From JACJXF01 sp038316435 (GTDB taxonomy: Bacteria; Bacteroidota; Bacteroidia; Bacteroidales; GCA-2748055): DNA of 64,000 nucleotides. The notes under the pieces are model-generated. The model was not told where the DNA came from. It searched no databases and saw only the letters and a program-made list of their open reading frames with translations. Shown in pieces: positions 26,617 through 35,994 of the stretch (its first letter is position 1; the number at the start of each line of letters is the position of its first letter). The stretch lies in the NCBI GenBank assembly GCA_038316435.1, contig JBBQAQ010000005.1, positions 79,019 to 143,018 on the forward strand, read 5' to 3'. A program made the position numbers and the translations under genes.

Positions 26617-27180
26617 ATGAAATGGAGCAAAATTAACCGGGTTCTGCATAGGGACTTTGGTTATTTCTTTTTTGGTATGACAATAATTTATGGGGTTTCA
26701 GGAATTGTTCTCAATCACAGAAATAGTGGCGGAGATGCAAGTGTTATAAGAAGATCTCAGGCATTTACAATGGATGCTCCAATAAATAAGGAGAAAGTAA
26801 CCAAACAATATGTTTTGCAGTTGCTGAGCGATCTGGAAGAGCCCGATTTTAAACAGTTTTATTTCCCTTCCGATCAGGAAGTTATGATCTACCTAAATGG
26901 AGGACATGTTACACTTAACCTGAATAATGGAGAAGGGAATATAGTTAAAGTGAGGAACCGTCCTGTTTTCAGAGAATTTAATTTTCTACATTACAACAAA
27001 CCCAAACAATTGTGGACGTGGTTTTCAGATTTCTTTGCTGGCTCAATGATCCTTATTGCAATTACCGGATTGTTGATTTTAAAGGGAAAAAATGGAATCA
27101 GACAGAGAGGAGCTATTCTTGCAGGTGTTGGAATTATTATTCCTTTGGTTTTTTTGATTTTTTATCTCTGGACTAACTAA
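26617..27180 (+). CDS. PepSY-associated transmembrane protein
   Basis: 187 aa. KINRVLHRDFGYFFFGMTIIYGVSGIVLNH is a first membrane helix with histidines on either side, as in PepSY_TM proteins; a PepSY-like periplasmic part follows (QLLSDLEEPDFKQFYFP), then EFNFLHYNKPKQLWTWFSDFFAGSMILIAITG and a last helix near the C-terminus. Related proteins take part in siderophore or metal reduction, or in redox in the envelope. The function here is unproven. Confidence 0.7.
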   Translation: MKWSKINRVLHRDFGYFFFGMTIIYGVSGIVLNHRNSGGDASVIRRSQAFTMDAPINKEKVTKQYVLQLLSDLEEPDFKQFYFPSDQEVMIYLNGGHVTLNLNNGEGNIVKVRNRPVFREFNFLHYNKPKQLWTWFSDFFAGSMILIAITGLLILKGKNGIRQRGAILAGVGIIIPLVFLIFYLWTN

Positions 27181-27424
27181 AATCGCTTTTCAAGTTAAAG
27201 TTATATTTCCTTGTGTAAATATTTCGTCGGATATCTGAATTATTCTTATATTCGGATGTTATATTTTCTGGTTAACGGTTTGTTGCATATTAGAATGTGA
27301 AATACCCAATGAAATATAGGATTCCTTAATACTTATTATTCGGGTTTATCACTTCCTAAAATGGATTCACTCATTTCAGAAACTATGTGTTTTCGTTAAA
27401 TTTTATCTTAAAAGAAAAATAATT

Positions 27425-30400
27425 ATGAGTGAACAGATTTTAAAAGCACTCATGCAGCTCTTCGCAATTATTGCAAGGCCTGAGAGTAACACAGAAGACA
27501 GAAGGACCGTTGTAGAATCGTTCCTGAAAAGGCAATTAAACCAGGAGTTGGTTGCCGAATATCTGAAGGTGTTCGATGAGTTTTATAGCGTAAATCAGGA
27601 AAAGCAAAAAGAATCTGATCATAGACGAAGACGAATTTCTGCAAGCTCGGTTAAGGTTTTAAAAATATGCTCTGAAATAAATGAAGAGCTGGCGCAAGCA
27701 CAGAAAATAATCGTACTCATTCAACTACTGGAATTTGTTAAATCGGATAATGCAGTAATTACAGATCAGGAAATGGAATTCCTGAATACTGTTGCAGAAA
27801 GTTTCTTTATTCCCGTTGAGGAATATAGAAGAATGCAGGCATTTATTCATTTTTCGTTCGAACAACTTCCTGATGATGATGAAATTATGATTATTGACGG
27901 CAAGGAAGATGCCGAATATGAAAAATTAAAAATAAAACATGTAAAGGTTGATGCACTTCAAGGACAAATTCGTGTTCTGAATATTCAAATGGCAAATCTC
28001 TATTTTATCCGTTATATAGGGCATAATGAGATTTACATGAATGGTCAGATGGTTGAAAGAGATAAGGTGTATCCCTTTAATTACGGCTCATCCATCAGAA
28101 ATCAGCAGATCAAACCCATTTATTACAGTGATGTAGTAAACCGGTATGCCGAGGATAAAATCAAATCCAAAATAGTATTTGCAGTTCGAAATGTTGAATA
28201 CAAGTTCAAAAATGGAAAACTTGGTTTGCATGACATTAGTTTTACTGAGTATTCAGGTAGTCTGGTTGGTATTATGGGTGCCAGCGGTGCAGGAAAATCT
28301 ACTCTCCTGAATGTTCTGAATGGGTCAACACCGCCAACTGGAGGCTCAGTTAAAATTAATGATGTTAGCATCCATACACAAAAGGATCAGATTGAAGGTA
28401 TTATAGGACACGTATCCCAGGACGACCTGCTAATTGAAGAATTGTCTGTATTTCAGAATCTCTATTATAATGCAAAACTTTGTTTTGATAATTACACTGA
28501 AGAACAACTGGAAAGCACAGTTGATAAAGTATTAAAGAATCTTGGCCTTTTTGAAATTAAAGATGTGCAGGTTGGTTCCCCATTGAATAAAAAAATCAGT
28601 GGTGGACAACGAAAACGTCTAAATATTGCACTTGAACTAATACGAGAACCAGCCGTCCTTTTTCTGGATGAGCCTACTTCAGGATTATCTAGCCGAGATA
28701 GTGAGAATATCCTCGACCTTTTAAAGGAGCTTTCGCTTAAGGGTAAACTAGTGTTTGTTGTAATCCATCAACCTTCGTCAGATATCTTTAAAATGTTCGA
28801 TAAACTTCTGATACTTGATACAGGAGGTTACCTTATATATAATGGAAATCCAGTTGACTCAATAGTTTACTTTAAATCCAGAGTTCATCACGCAAACTGG
28901 AATGAGAGCGAGTGTCACACCTGCGGGAATGTAAATCCGGAACAGGTTTTCAATATTGTTGAATCCTCTGTACTGGATGAGTATGGAAAACTTACCGAAA
29001 CGCGAAAAATAAGTCCAACGGAATGGAGTGAATTCTATGGACAAAATAAGCCTACCGATGCTGAAATACATGCGGGAAAAGACGAACTCCCTGAAATATC
29101 TTTCAAGGTTCCTGGTAAACTTAAACAATTCTGGGTTTTTGTTTCACGGGATGTGCTTAAAAAACTAAGTGATACCCAGTATTTGGCAATAAACTTCCTT
29201 GAAGCACCTATTCTGGCATCACTTCTGGCATATATAATAAAATATTTTAGTGTTGACGTAGCCAATGAATACGGCTATACGCTCTCTGGTAACAGTAACT
29301 TACCTGTTTACCTTTTTATGTCGGTCATTGTTGCGATTTTCATGGGATTAACTGTTAGTGCTGAAGAAATTATAAAAGATAGGAAGATATTAAAAAGGGA
29401 AGCCTTCCTTAATCTTAGCTGGTCGGGATATCTTATGTCGAAGGTTTTTGTACAATTTTCTCTTTCAGCTATTCAGGCTGCAACATTTGTACTAATCGGA
29501 AACACAATAATGGAAATCAGAGGGATGTATTTCGAATACTGGCTTGTACTTTTCAGCGCCTGGGCAAGTTCGAATATTTTGGGTTTGGTTATTTCCGATA
29601 GTTTCAAAACAGTTGTTACAATTTATATTCTTATTCCTTTTCTTGTAATTCCTCAGATTATTTTAAGCGGGATTATTGTAAAGTTTGAAAAGCTGAATCC
29701 AAAGATATCCAGTCCAGAATCTATTCCCATTTATGGTGAGATCATTACGGCACGGTGGGCTTATGAAGCTCTGGCAACATACCAGTTCATGGAAAATGAT
29801 TATCAGAAGAAATACTACGAAATTGATAAGTTAAGCAGTAATGCCAGTTTTAAAGAATCGTTTCTGATAAATGATTTGAATAATAAGATCGCCTTCGTGG
29901 AAAACAATCTCGGAAATCCAATGAAAGCAGAAAAGATAGGCTATAACCTTGATCTGGTAAGGAATGAGATTATCAAGGAAATGGCTTATCGTAAGGTGTT
30001 GAAGAAAGAGTTCAAGGGAACTTCAGAAGTAGTTTTTCCTAATCCGGAGAGACTGACTATGGAAAAAATTGATAAGGAAGTTCTTAACGAAACTACTAAA
30101 TATTTGGCAACTGTAAGGAAATTCTATTCTGAACTCTTTAAATTTCTTTATAATAAGAAGAATGAAATAAAGATGAAGGAGAATCAGGATGAAACAAGTG
30201 CCCTGAAACGAAAATATTATAATGAGAGTCTAGATGAATTCGTCACCAATAAGAATGAGTACGAACGGATTGTTGAGTACAAAGGAAAACTTATCCAAAA
30301 GGTAGATCCTATCTATCTGGATCCTGTAAAACCTTTTATAAAATCTCACTTCTATGCACCTCGCAAAATGATCCTTGGAAATTACTATAAAACTTTCTGG

Positions 30401-30520
30401 GTAAATCTAATGGTTATATGGGTGAGTATTATTATGGCGTATGTTGCATTGTATTACCGCCTATTGAAAAAGCTTCTGGATTTCTTTGAGAATCTTGAAT
30501 TTGGAAAAAAAGGTAAGTAG
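27425..30520 (+). CDS. Giant ABC transporter with TerB-like and FHA-like N-terminus
   Basis: 1031 aa fusion. The first 150 residues are helical and TerB-like (ITDQEMEFLNTVAESFFIP); residues about 165-235 resemble an FHA domain (IRVLNIQMANLYFIRYIG, then NEIYMNGQMV). The ATPase has GASGAGKSTLLNVL (about residue 284), ISGGQRKRLNIALELI (about 391) and AVLFLDEPTSGL (about 410), i.e. the ABCG-like order with ATPase before membrane domain. A CHTCGN motif near residue 500 precedes membrane helices at about 600-800; a long charged insert and a last helix close the protein. It could export a lipid or peptide; the substrate is unknown. Confidence 0.8.
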   Translation: MSEQILKALMQLFAIIARPESNTEDRRTVVESFLKRQLNQELVAEYLKVFDEFYSVNQEKQKESDHRRRRISASSVKVLKICSEINEELAQAQKIIVLIQLLEFVKSDNAVITDQEMEFLNTVAESFFIPVEEYRRMQAFIHFSFEQLPDDDEIMIIDGKEDAEYEKLKIKHVKVDALQGQIRVLNIQMANLYFIRYIGHNEIYMNGQMVERDKVYPFNYGSSIRNQQIKPIYYSDVVNRYAEDKIKSKIVFAVRNVEYKFKNGKLGLHDISFTEYSGSLVGIMGASGAGKSTLLNVLNGSTPPTGGSVKINDVSIHTQKDQIEGIIGHVSQDDLLIEELSVFQNLYYNAKLCFDNYTEEQLESTVDKVLKNLGLFEIKDVQVGSPLNKKISGGQRKRLNIALELIREPAVLFLDEPTSGLSSRDSENILDLLKELSLKGKLVFVVIHQPSSDIFKMFDKLLILDTGGYLIYNGNPVDSIVYFKSRVHHANWNESECHTCGNVNPEQVFNIVESSVLDEYGKLTETRKISPTEWSEFYGQNKPTDAEIHAGKDELPEISFKVPGKLKQFWVFVSRDVLKKLSDTQYLAINFLEAPILASLLAYIIKYFSVDVANEYGYTLSGNSNLPVYLFMSVIVAIFMGLTVSAEEIIKDRKILKREAFLNLSWSGYLMSKVFVQFSLSAIQAATFVLIGNTIMEIRGMYFEYWLVLFSAWASSNILGLVISDSFKTVVTIYILIPFLVIPQIILSGIIVKFEKLNPKISSPESIPIYGEIITARWAYEALATYQFMENDYQKKYYEIDKLSSNASFKESFLINDLNNKIAFVENNLGNPMKAEKIGYNLDLVRNEIIKEMAYRKVLKKEFKGTSEVVFPNPERLTMEKIDKEVLNETTKYLATVRKFYSELFKFLYNKKNEIKMKENQDETSALKRKYYNESLDEFVTNKNEYERIVEYKGKLIQKVDPIYLDPVKPFIKSHFYAPRKMILGNYYKTFWVNLMVIWVSIIMAYVALYYRLLKKLLDFFENLEFGKKGK

Positions 30521-30603
30521 CCTTTTTGTTAAATGATTCATTTTTAATGTTTTCTTATAGTTTTTTATTGGGTTATTATGCCTGCGAAATAAATATCCAC
30601 AGA

Positions 30604-30690
30604 CATTCGGGGTTTAAACCCCTCATGTTTAATGTCGCAAAAAACTAAAAATCAGCATGTATTAATGACTTTTTTTGAAAAAATCACAAA
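30604..30690. repeat. Dispersed intergenic repeat, copy A
   Basis: The block from 30604 is very similar to a second copy at 51751-51834; by hand count 49 of the first 53 bases are identical, then a looser match continues to about 30690. It is centred on the palindrome GGGGTTTAAACCCC (30609-30622). Both copies lie between convergent genes, just after a plus-strand gene. No coding is apparent. Confidence 0.75.
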
Positions 30691-30727
30691 CTATATTTTA
30701 CCACATCATCCAATTCGGTTAAAACAA

Positions 30728-30756
30728 AAAAGAGCGCCTGTAATAAGCGCTCTTTT
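30728..30756. terminator. Bidirectional terminator between the ABC transporter and siaC
   Basis: AAAAGAGCGC at 30728-30737 pairs perfectly with GCGCTCTTTT at 30747-30756 around a 9-base loop. It has a T-rich run on the plus side and an A-rich run on the other, so it can work for both convergent genes. Confidence 0.8.
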
Positions 30757-30780
30757 CTTTAATAATATCTTCGAATAAAA

Positions 30781-31161
30781 TCACTCAACAATTTCAATCA
30801 TTTTAAAAGGTACTCTGATGATTGATTCATAATCTTCACCAGCTTCCAACATATCCTCATCATCTTCTTCATAATACCAGTTGATGATAACTTCATTTTT
30901 ACCTTTATGAATAGTTTCTAATTTCTTGAATACATCAAGAATACATTTTGACGAACTTGTATTGAAATATTCTAATTGAACATTAACCTGAGTAAGATCA
31001 CGAGGTCCTTTTGCATATTCATCAAGCCAATCAACCAGTGGTTTATAGAATTCTATTGAGTTTTCAGGAATAGACCTCCCTTTAATTTCAAACACACCAT
31101 TTGCCGAGTCAAACTTTACTGTAGGGGTTTTTGCTGTTCCTTCAAATGTAATTGCTTCCAT
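30781..31161 (-). CDS. siaC: SiaC family regulatory phosphoprotein (DUF1987)
   Basis: 126 aa, one DUF1987 domain: TFEGTAKTPTVKFDSANG, FEIKGRSIPENSIEFYKPL and VNVQLEYFNTSSSK. In Pseudomonas SiaC the threonine at position 68 is phosphorylated by the SiaB kinase; here a threonine in NTSSSK also stands at residue 68. Unphosphorylated SiaC activates a diguanylate cyclase in that system. It follows siaB by 28 bases. No SiaA phosphatase or SiaD cyclase is in the window. Confidence 0.85.
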   Translation of the reverse strand: MEAITFEGTAKTPTVKFDSANGVFEIKGRSIPENSIEFYKPLVDWLDEYAKGPRDLTQVNVQLEYFNTSSSKCILDVFKKLETIHKGKNEVIINWYYEEDDEDMLEAGEDYESIIRVPFKMIEIVE

Positions 31162-31189
31162 ATACTTTACTTTAAATTATTGATTTCTA

Positions 31190-31741
31190 TTATGATACGA
31201 TTACTTCCATATTAAAGAAGTAATATTCGTTATTGTAATTATCGAAACTATATTCCAATTTATTTCCAGTTTTGCGAGCTATATCAACTAAACCAAGACC
31301 GCCGCCTCCCTTTGCCGATAATTTCTGATGATTCAGGATAAATTTATACATATCCTTTAATTCTTCTTCTGACAAAGAATTGATCTTGTCAATCTTATCT
31401 TTAAGAAATTTTATTTTGCTCGAATTGATAAAATTCCCCGTTGAAATCCTGTAAATATTGTTTTCAACTCTGGAAACAACTAGAACTCCGAATTTCGGAT
31501 CGAAAGAATCATGCAGTTTGTCCGGTAATTCATCATTATGGTGAAAGAGGTTCTGCAAACTCTCAACCAAAACATTGTAAACTTTCTTTCTGACTTTAGC
31601 TTGCTCGCTAAGATCGTCAAGTTTAGCTTCAACAACTTCTAATACATTACTAATCAGATCACTAGTAATGCTGCCCTTGTAGGCCAGAAGTACATCTCCG
31701 CTATTTAGTTTAAAGTAATAATCGTTTATATCAAAGCTCAT
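31190..31741 (-). CDS. siaB: SiaB family protein kinase (DUF6272)
   Basis: 183 aa. VRKKVYNVLVESLQNLFHHND is the N-box-like helix of the GHKL kinase fold, and LSAKGGGGLGLVDIARKTG is the G-box-like loop; both are as in SiaB/DUF6272 kinases that phosphorylate SiaC. No membrane segment. First gene of the siaB-siaC unit, with a good promoter at 31796-31825. In Pseudomonas this pair controls aggregation and biofilm through c-di-GMP; the Bacteroidota output is unknown. Confidence 0.83.
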   Translation of the reverse strand: MSFDINDYYFKLNSGDVLLAYKGSITSDLISNVLEVVEAKLDDLSEQAKVRKKVYNVLVESLQNLFHHNDELPDKLHDSFDPKFGVLVVSRVENNIYRISTGNFINSSKIKFLKDKIDKINSLSEEELKDMYKFILNHQKLSAKGGGGLGLVDIARKTGNKLEYSFDNYNNEYYFFNMEVIVS

Positions 31742-31795
31742 TGAGGCTTTTTTTTCTATTATAATTCAGCAAAAACTTAAATTGTTATTGCTCAA

Positions 31796-31825
31796 CAAAT
31801 ATATAAAAAATTCTATTTTAACAAA
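31796..31825 (-). promoter_or_regulatory. Promoter of siaB-siaC
   Basis: On the minus strand TTTG (31825-31822) and TATATTTG (31803-31796) are separated by 18 bases, close to the Bacteroidota arrangement TTTG/TAnnTTTG. It lies 55 bases before the siaB start. The rest of the 263-base gap upstream of siaB is plain AT-rich sequence. Confidence 0.55.
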
Positions 31826-32004
31826 CAGGACTAATAGAATCAGACTTAAAAAAAAAATATTTCTTAATCAATCAAAATTTAATTCTATGACCTAAAACTA
31901 CAACAAATAATACTTTATTTAAAATATATTTAAAATTACAATTTTATTTTTGGTAAATCCCTTATTTTCATAGAATAAATCGGCATTTAGTACTACTAAA
32001 TATC

Positions 32005-33171
32005 TTAATTCTCTGACAAAGGAGTTTCACTTTTATGCTTTTTTGAACCTGAATAAATGCTGAATTTCTGAAATTTACATTTTATGCTGCCATTTATCAG
32101 CTCAATTTTCTTTTCAGGTCTTAATCCAAAAAATTTCAATGCCTCGGGATTACCACTTAGTACCCATGCATCGCAGCCCGTGAAATTTTTCTTCAGGGTA
32201 TCTCCAATCCCTTTATAAAACTGATTGATTTCAGTCTCTTTCAATCGCTCTCCATATGGAGGGTTCATCATAACCAGCCCTCCTTCAGATGGTGGTATAA
32301 GATCTTTGAAGTCAACCTTTTGCACCTGAATAAATTCTTCCAGAAGAGCTTTTTTAACATTATTTTGAGTTAATTCAATAGCATCTGCAGAAATATCTGA
32401 AGCGAAAATTCCAGCTTTCATCTCAACAGGATTAAGCATTGTTTCCATTAGTCGTTTAAAAAGAATTTCATCGTAATCTTTCCAGTTCATAAAACCGAAT
32501 TTTTCACGAAAAATCCCAGGAGGAATTTTCTTACCAATTAGTGCAGCTTCAATTGAAAGAGTACCTGACCCGCACATTGGGTCAATAAAATTTGTACTTC
32601 CATCCCAGCCTGTCATCATAATCATCGCGGCAGCAAGTACTTCGTTGAGTGGAGCAGCGTATTGAGCAGTGCGGTATCCTCTTTTAAAAAGGGGCTCACC
32701 TGAACTATCCAGCGACACATCAGCCCTGTCATTAGAGATGTGAATATTAATAGTTATATCAGGATCGTTTGTATTAACAGAGGGTCTGAGGTTTGTAAGC
32801 TTCCGAAAGCGATCAGCGATTGCATCCTTTGTTTTTTGTGAAACGAAGAGACTATGGCGGAACTGGGGAGAGCTTACTGAAGAATTAACCATAAAAGATT
32901 CTTTGACAGAGAAATGATCCTCCCACTTCATAGCAAAAATTGCATCATACAGGGACTCTTCATCAGTAACTCGGAAACTTTTCAAATTCTTCAAAACCCG
33001 CATGGCTGTTCTGGAGCCAATATTAACCTTATATAAAATTGCCTGACTCCCGCTAAAACTTACTGCCCTGTGGAGTAATCTTACATTCTGAGCTCCAAGT
33101 TCACGAAGTTCTGAGGCAAGAATCTCCTCAAGACCAAACATGGTTGTAGCTATAAATTCATTTTCTTTCAT
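32005..33171 (-). CDS. THUMP-domain RNA methyltransferase, RlmL/YcbY N-terminal type
   Basis: 388 aa. N-terminal ferredoxin-like and THUMP part (IATTMFGLEEILASELRELG; FRHSLFVSQKTKDAIADRFR), then a Rossmann methyltransferase with FIDPMCGSGTLSIEAALIG (SAM motif I) and GLVMMNPPYGERL, the NPPY motif of N2-guanine or N6-adenine methylation. Relatives make m2G2445 in 23S rRNA, so this is likely the target, but it lacks the second (RlmK) half of the E. coli enzyme. Its ATG overlaps the stop of the upstream kinase gene by one base. Confidence 0.88.
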   Translation of the reverse strand: MKENEFIATTMFGLEEILASELRELGAQNVRLLHRAVSFSGSQAILYKVNIGSRTAMRVLKNLKSFRVTDEESLYDAIFAMKWEDHFSVKESFMVNSSVSSPQFRHSLFVSQKTKDAIADRFRKLTNLRPSVNTNDPDITINIHISNDRADVSLDSSGEPLFKRGYRTAQYAAPLNEVLAAAMIMMTGWDGSTNFIDPMCGSGTLSIEAALIGKKIPPGIFREKFGFMNWKDYDEILFKRLMETMLNPVEMKAGIFASDISADAIELTQNNVKKALLEEFIQVQKVDFKDLIPPSEGGLVMMNPPYGERLKETEINQFYKGIGDTLKKNFTGCDAWVLSGNPEALKFFGLRPEKKIELINGSIKCKFQKFSIYSGSKKHKSETPLSEN

Positions 33172-33692
33172 TATTTTAAATTGAAATGCTTTTGCACCAA
33201 AAGTAAAGCATTATTATTGCGTATGTCTCCAATTCCACTTATCATGGTATATTCACTTCCTGTTTTCTTAATTTCTTCAATATACCGGAGCATCAGATAA
33301 TCTCGTTTTTCACCGCCATTCTCTCTTAATGGATCCGGGACCCATGGTATATCTGGTTTACAGATTAAAAAAAGATCAATTTTATGCTTTGATATTTCTG
33401 AATCCAGCCAATCAGGACATGTATTAAAAACCTCCAAAAACCATACTTTTGTTATAATTAGCCAGGTGTCTAGGATCAAAAAACTTACACTATTCTTCTC
33501 TGCTTCTACTCTTTGTGCTATCTGATTTTCAGCAATGAGCACAAGGTCGGAATAATTATAAGGTCTATCAAGACCTGACACATAATCTCTTGCAAATTCA
33601 GGGATCCAAGGCCATCCTAAGTTTTCGGCAAGGAATGATGAAATCACAGTTTTGCCGGTTGATTCAGGACCAGTTACCACAATTGTTTTCAA
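33171..33692 (-). CDS. NadR-like ATPase, nicotinamide riboside kinase type
   Basis: 173 aa. IVVTGPESTGKTVISSFLAENL is a P-loop, then WPWIPEFARDYVSGLDRPYN and LILDTWLIITKVWF, all like the C-terminal ribosylnicotinamide kinase domain of NadR. It lacks the N-terminal adenylyltransferase domain. It would phosphorylate nicotinamide riboside on entry. The start overlaps the pnuC stop by 4 bases (ATGA), which links it to the transporter and strongly supports the function. Confidence 0.85.
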   Translation of the reverse strand: MKTIVVTGPESTGKTVISSFLAENLGWPWIPEFARDYVSGLDRPYNYSDLVLIAENQIAQRVEAEKNSVSFLILDTWLIITKVWFLEVFNTCPDWLDSEISKHKIDLFLICKPDIPWVPDPLRENGGEKRDYLMLRYIEEIKKTGSEYTMISGIGDIRNNNALLLVQKHFNLK

Positions 33693-34285
33693 ATCTCAGA
33701 ATTTTTTAGCCATTCTTTTCTCCACTGATAATAACCAACAACAGCCATTCCTGTATAAACACAGAAAAGTACAACTGTTGGGTAAAGGTCTTTATACACA
33801 AAGGTTCCAAGCGAAACTAAATCAATAATTACCCAAAAAATCCAGTGTTCTAGATACTTTCTTGCCAACATCCAAGTTGCTACTACACTACCACCAGCTG
33901 TAAATGCATCCCAAAAGGGCAACGGGGAATCGGTATATTTAGTAAGTATAAATCCTACGATTAGAGTAATTATTGCAGTAACAGTAATATAAATAAGCCA
34001 TTCAATCCTTCTCAACCTGATTACTGGCAATTTGTCGCTTCGATTTGGCTTTTCACCAGTTTGCCAAAAATACCATCCATATATACTAATGCCTAAATAA
34101 TAAAATTGCAGACTCATATCGGCGTAAAACTTTGACTGAAAAAAAACATAAACATAGATAAGTGAGGTAATTATACCCCACGGCCAGAGCCAAATATTTT
34201 GTTTTATAGAAAAAACAAGATAAATAATTCCAGTAACTGCACCCAGAATCTCAATAAAAAGGTCAGAAACAAGGAAATCAATCAT
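33689..34285 (-). CDS. pnuC: Nicotinamide riboside transporter PnuC
   Basis: 198 aa with about seven hydrophobic segments. SIKQNIWLWPWGIITSLIYVYVFFQ, FYADMSLQFYYLGISIYGWYFW and the later WTFWVIIDLVS-like stretch (EHWIFWVIIDLVSLGTFVYK) are hallmark PnuC sequences. Facilitates uptake of nicotinamide riboside, trapped by the kinase encoded by the next gene. The ATG is 16 bases after the S41 protease gene. Confidence 0.93.
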   Translation of the reverse strand: MIDFLVSDLFIEILGAVTGIIYLVFSIKQNIWLWPWGIITSLIYVYVFFQSKFYADMSLQFYYLGISIYGWYFWQTGEKPNRSDKLPVIRLRRIEWLIYITVTAIITLIVGFILTKYTDSPLPFWDAFTAGGSVVATWMLARKYLEHWIFWVIIDLVSLGTFVYKDLYPTVVLFCVYTGMAVVGYYQWRKEWLKNSEI

Positions 34286-34300
34286 GATTTTTTTATCCAG

Positions 34301-35902
34301 TTATTCTCCAATATATGCCTCTAATTTCTTTTCATATAGGGATGATTCTGACATGACCTTCAATGCCCGCATAAAGATAGGATCAGCCTCGTTATAAATC
34401 TGAAAGAATTCTGATGTATCCCATAGATCTCTTGCCAGATATGCTTTAAAAAGGAGGCGAATCATTACCTCACTTTTTTTGTAATCGCCTTCTTTGAATT
34501 TAACGCCTTCTTTTTCAGCATATTGAACCAATTCATCAATCATTTGAGAACTGACTTTAAACGAGTTCTTATAATCCTCAAATTTTTTAAATTTTGCTTT
34601 TAATTCAGCTCTGTTTTGATCACCGTATTTTAATATAAATTGATTAAGGACACCTTTACTTATAAGTTCCCTGTAGTAGGTAGAGAAAAAAGAAGTGTCA
34701 AAGGGAACAAAGTAATCAGGATTAATTCCACCTCCACCATATACTATGCGGTTTTTAAAAACCGTATGATATTTAAGTGAGTCAGGGAAAGTTAGTGATG
34801 CACTATCATTCATTTCAGGAAACATAAATCGGTCAGTCACTTCTTTTGCATATTCATCATAGCCTTTTTCATAAGATTTCTGAATGAGTCTGCCTGAAGG
34901 TGTGTAATACTTAGCAACAGTCAGTCTGATCAGGGATCCATCCATAAGAGAAAAAGGTTGCTGAACAAGCCCCTTTCCAAATGAACGACGACCTACAACA
35001 ACTGCCCGATCCAGATCTTGCAATGCTCCTGCAACAATCTCGCTTGCAGATGCAGAACTTTCATCAATCATAATAATAAGTTTTCCCTTTTCAAATTCAC
35101 CGCGATCAGTAGAATAATAATTATGACGTGGGTTTTTTACTCCTTCAGTATAGACCAGAAGGTTATTCCCATTAATAAACTGATCGGCAAGTTCAACAGC
35201 TATTCGAAGATAACCGCCTCCATTCCCGCTTAAATCGAGAATAAGGTTTTCAAGTCCACTTTTCTTAAGCTTGTCAATTGCTGTGTAGAATTCTGTAACA
35301 GAAGTCATTGAGAACCTAGATAATTTAATATATCCGGTTTTACTATCAACCATATAAGATGCATCAATACTATAAATAGGGATTTCATCCCGAGTGATAG
35401 TAAAATCGAGAAGACCAGCAACATTTTTCCGCTTAATTGCAACATCAACCTTCGTTCCTTTCTTTCCCTTAAGCTTTTTCTGAACATCGGTATTTTTTAT
35501 TCCAACTCCGGCAGCATTTAGCCCATCAATTTTAATTATCCTATCGCCACCGCGGATTCCAACTTTTTCAGAAGGTCCACCTGAAATAGTGTTGATAATA
35601 AAAATAGTGTCATTTAAAATATTAAAACTCACACCAATTCCATCGAAGTTGCCATCCAGAGGTTCCTGCATAGCGTTTACTTCTTCCTTACTGAGATAAG
35701 ATGAATGAGGATCAAGATCGTGCAAGGTTTGAATAATAACTTCTTCAATGAACTTATCCTCGTTAAGGGTATCAACGTAATAGTTCGAAATCTTTTCGAA
35801 AACCTCTCCGAACTTAAGCGACTGCTGAGAAAACTGGGCTTCCAGAGGAAGAATGCAAATAAAAAACAGCAAGGCGCTTATAAATATTTTTCCTGACTTC
35901 AT
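34301..35902 (-). CDS. S41 family carboxy-terminal processing protease
   Basis: 533 aa from the ATG at 35902 (the frame is open three codons further to a TTG). Signal segment (IFISALLFFICILPLEAQ), an N-terminal helical domain with LHDLDPHSSYLSKEE, a PDZ domain (about residues 85-165; GIGVSFNILNDTIFIINTISG), and the S41 core with LSGNGGGYLRIAVELADQF, SASASEIVAGALQDLDRAVVVG and RRSFGKGLVQQP, giving the Ser/Lys dyad. A long C-terminal region follows. These enzymes trim periplasmic proteins. Confidence 0.92.
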   Translation of the reverse strand: MKSGKIFISALLFFICILPLEAQFSQQSLKFGEVFEKISNYYVDTLNEDKFIEEVIIQTLHDLDPHSSYLSKEEVNAMQEPLDGNFDGIGVSFNILNDTIFIINTISGGPSEKVGIRGGDRIIKIDGLNAAGVGIKNTDVQKKLKGKKGTKVDVAIKRKNVAGLLDFTITRDEIPIYSIDASYMVDSKTGYIKLSRFSMTSVTEFYTAIDKLKKSGLENLILDLSGNGGGYLRIAVELADQFINGNNLLVYTEGVKNPRHNYYSTDRGEFEKGKLIIMIDESSASASEIVAGALQDLDRAVVVGRRSFGKGLVQQPFSLMDGSLIRLTVAKYYTPSGRLIQKSYEKGYDEYAKEVTDRFMFPEMNDSASLTFPDSLKYHTVFKNRIVYGGGGINPDYFVPFDTSFFSTYYRELISKGVLNQFILKYGDQNRAELKAKFKKFEDYKNSFKVSSQMIDELVQYAEKEGVKFKEGDYKKSEVMIRLLFKAYLARDLWDTSEFFQIYNEADPIFMRALKVMSESSLYEKKLEAYIGE

Positions 35903-35994
35903 AATATTCAAATTTGTTAAGTACGAAGATAAAACACTTAAATACCTGTTATTTAAAAAACCAAAATTAACAATCTGTTTTAAAGAGAATTAAC

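Noticed and set aside
30604..30690. The repeat as a CRISPR or insertion sequence
   Set aside because: There are only two copies 21 kb apart, no regular spacers, no transposase gene and no obvious terminal inverted repeats.
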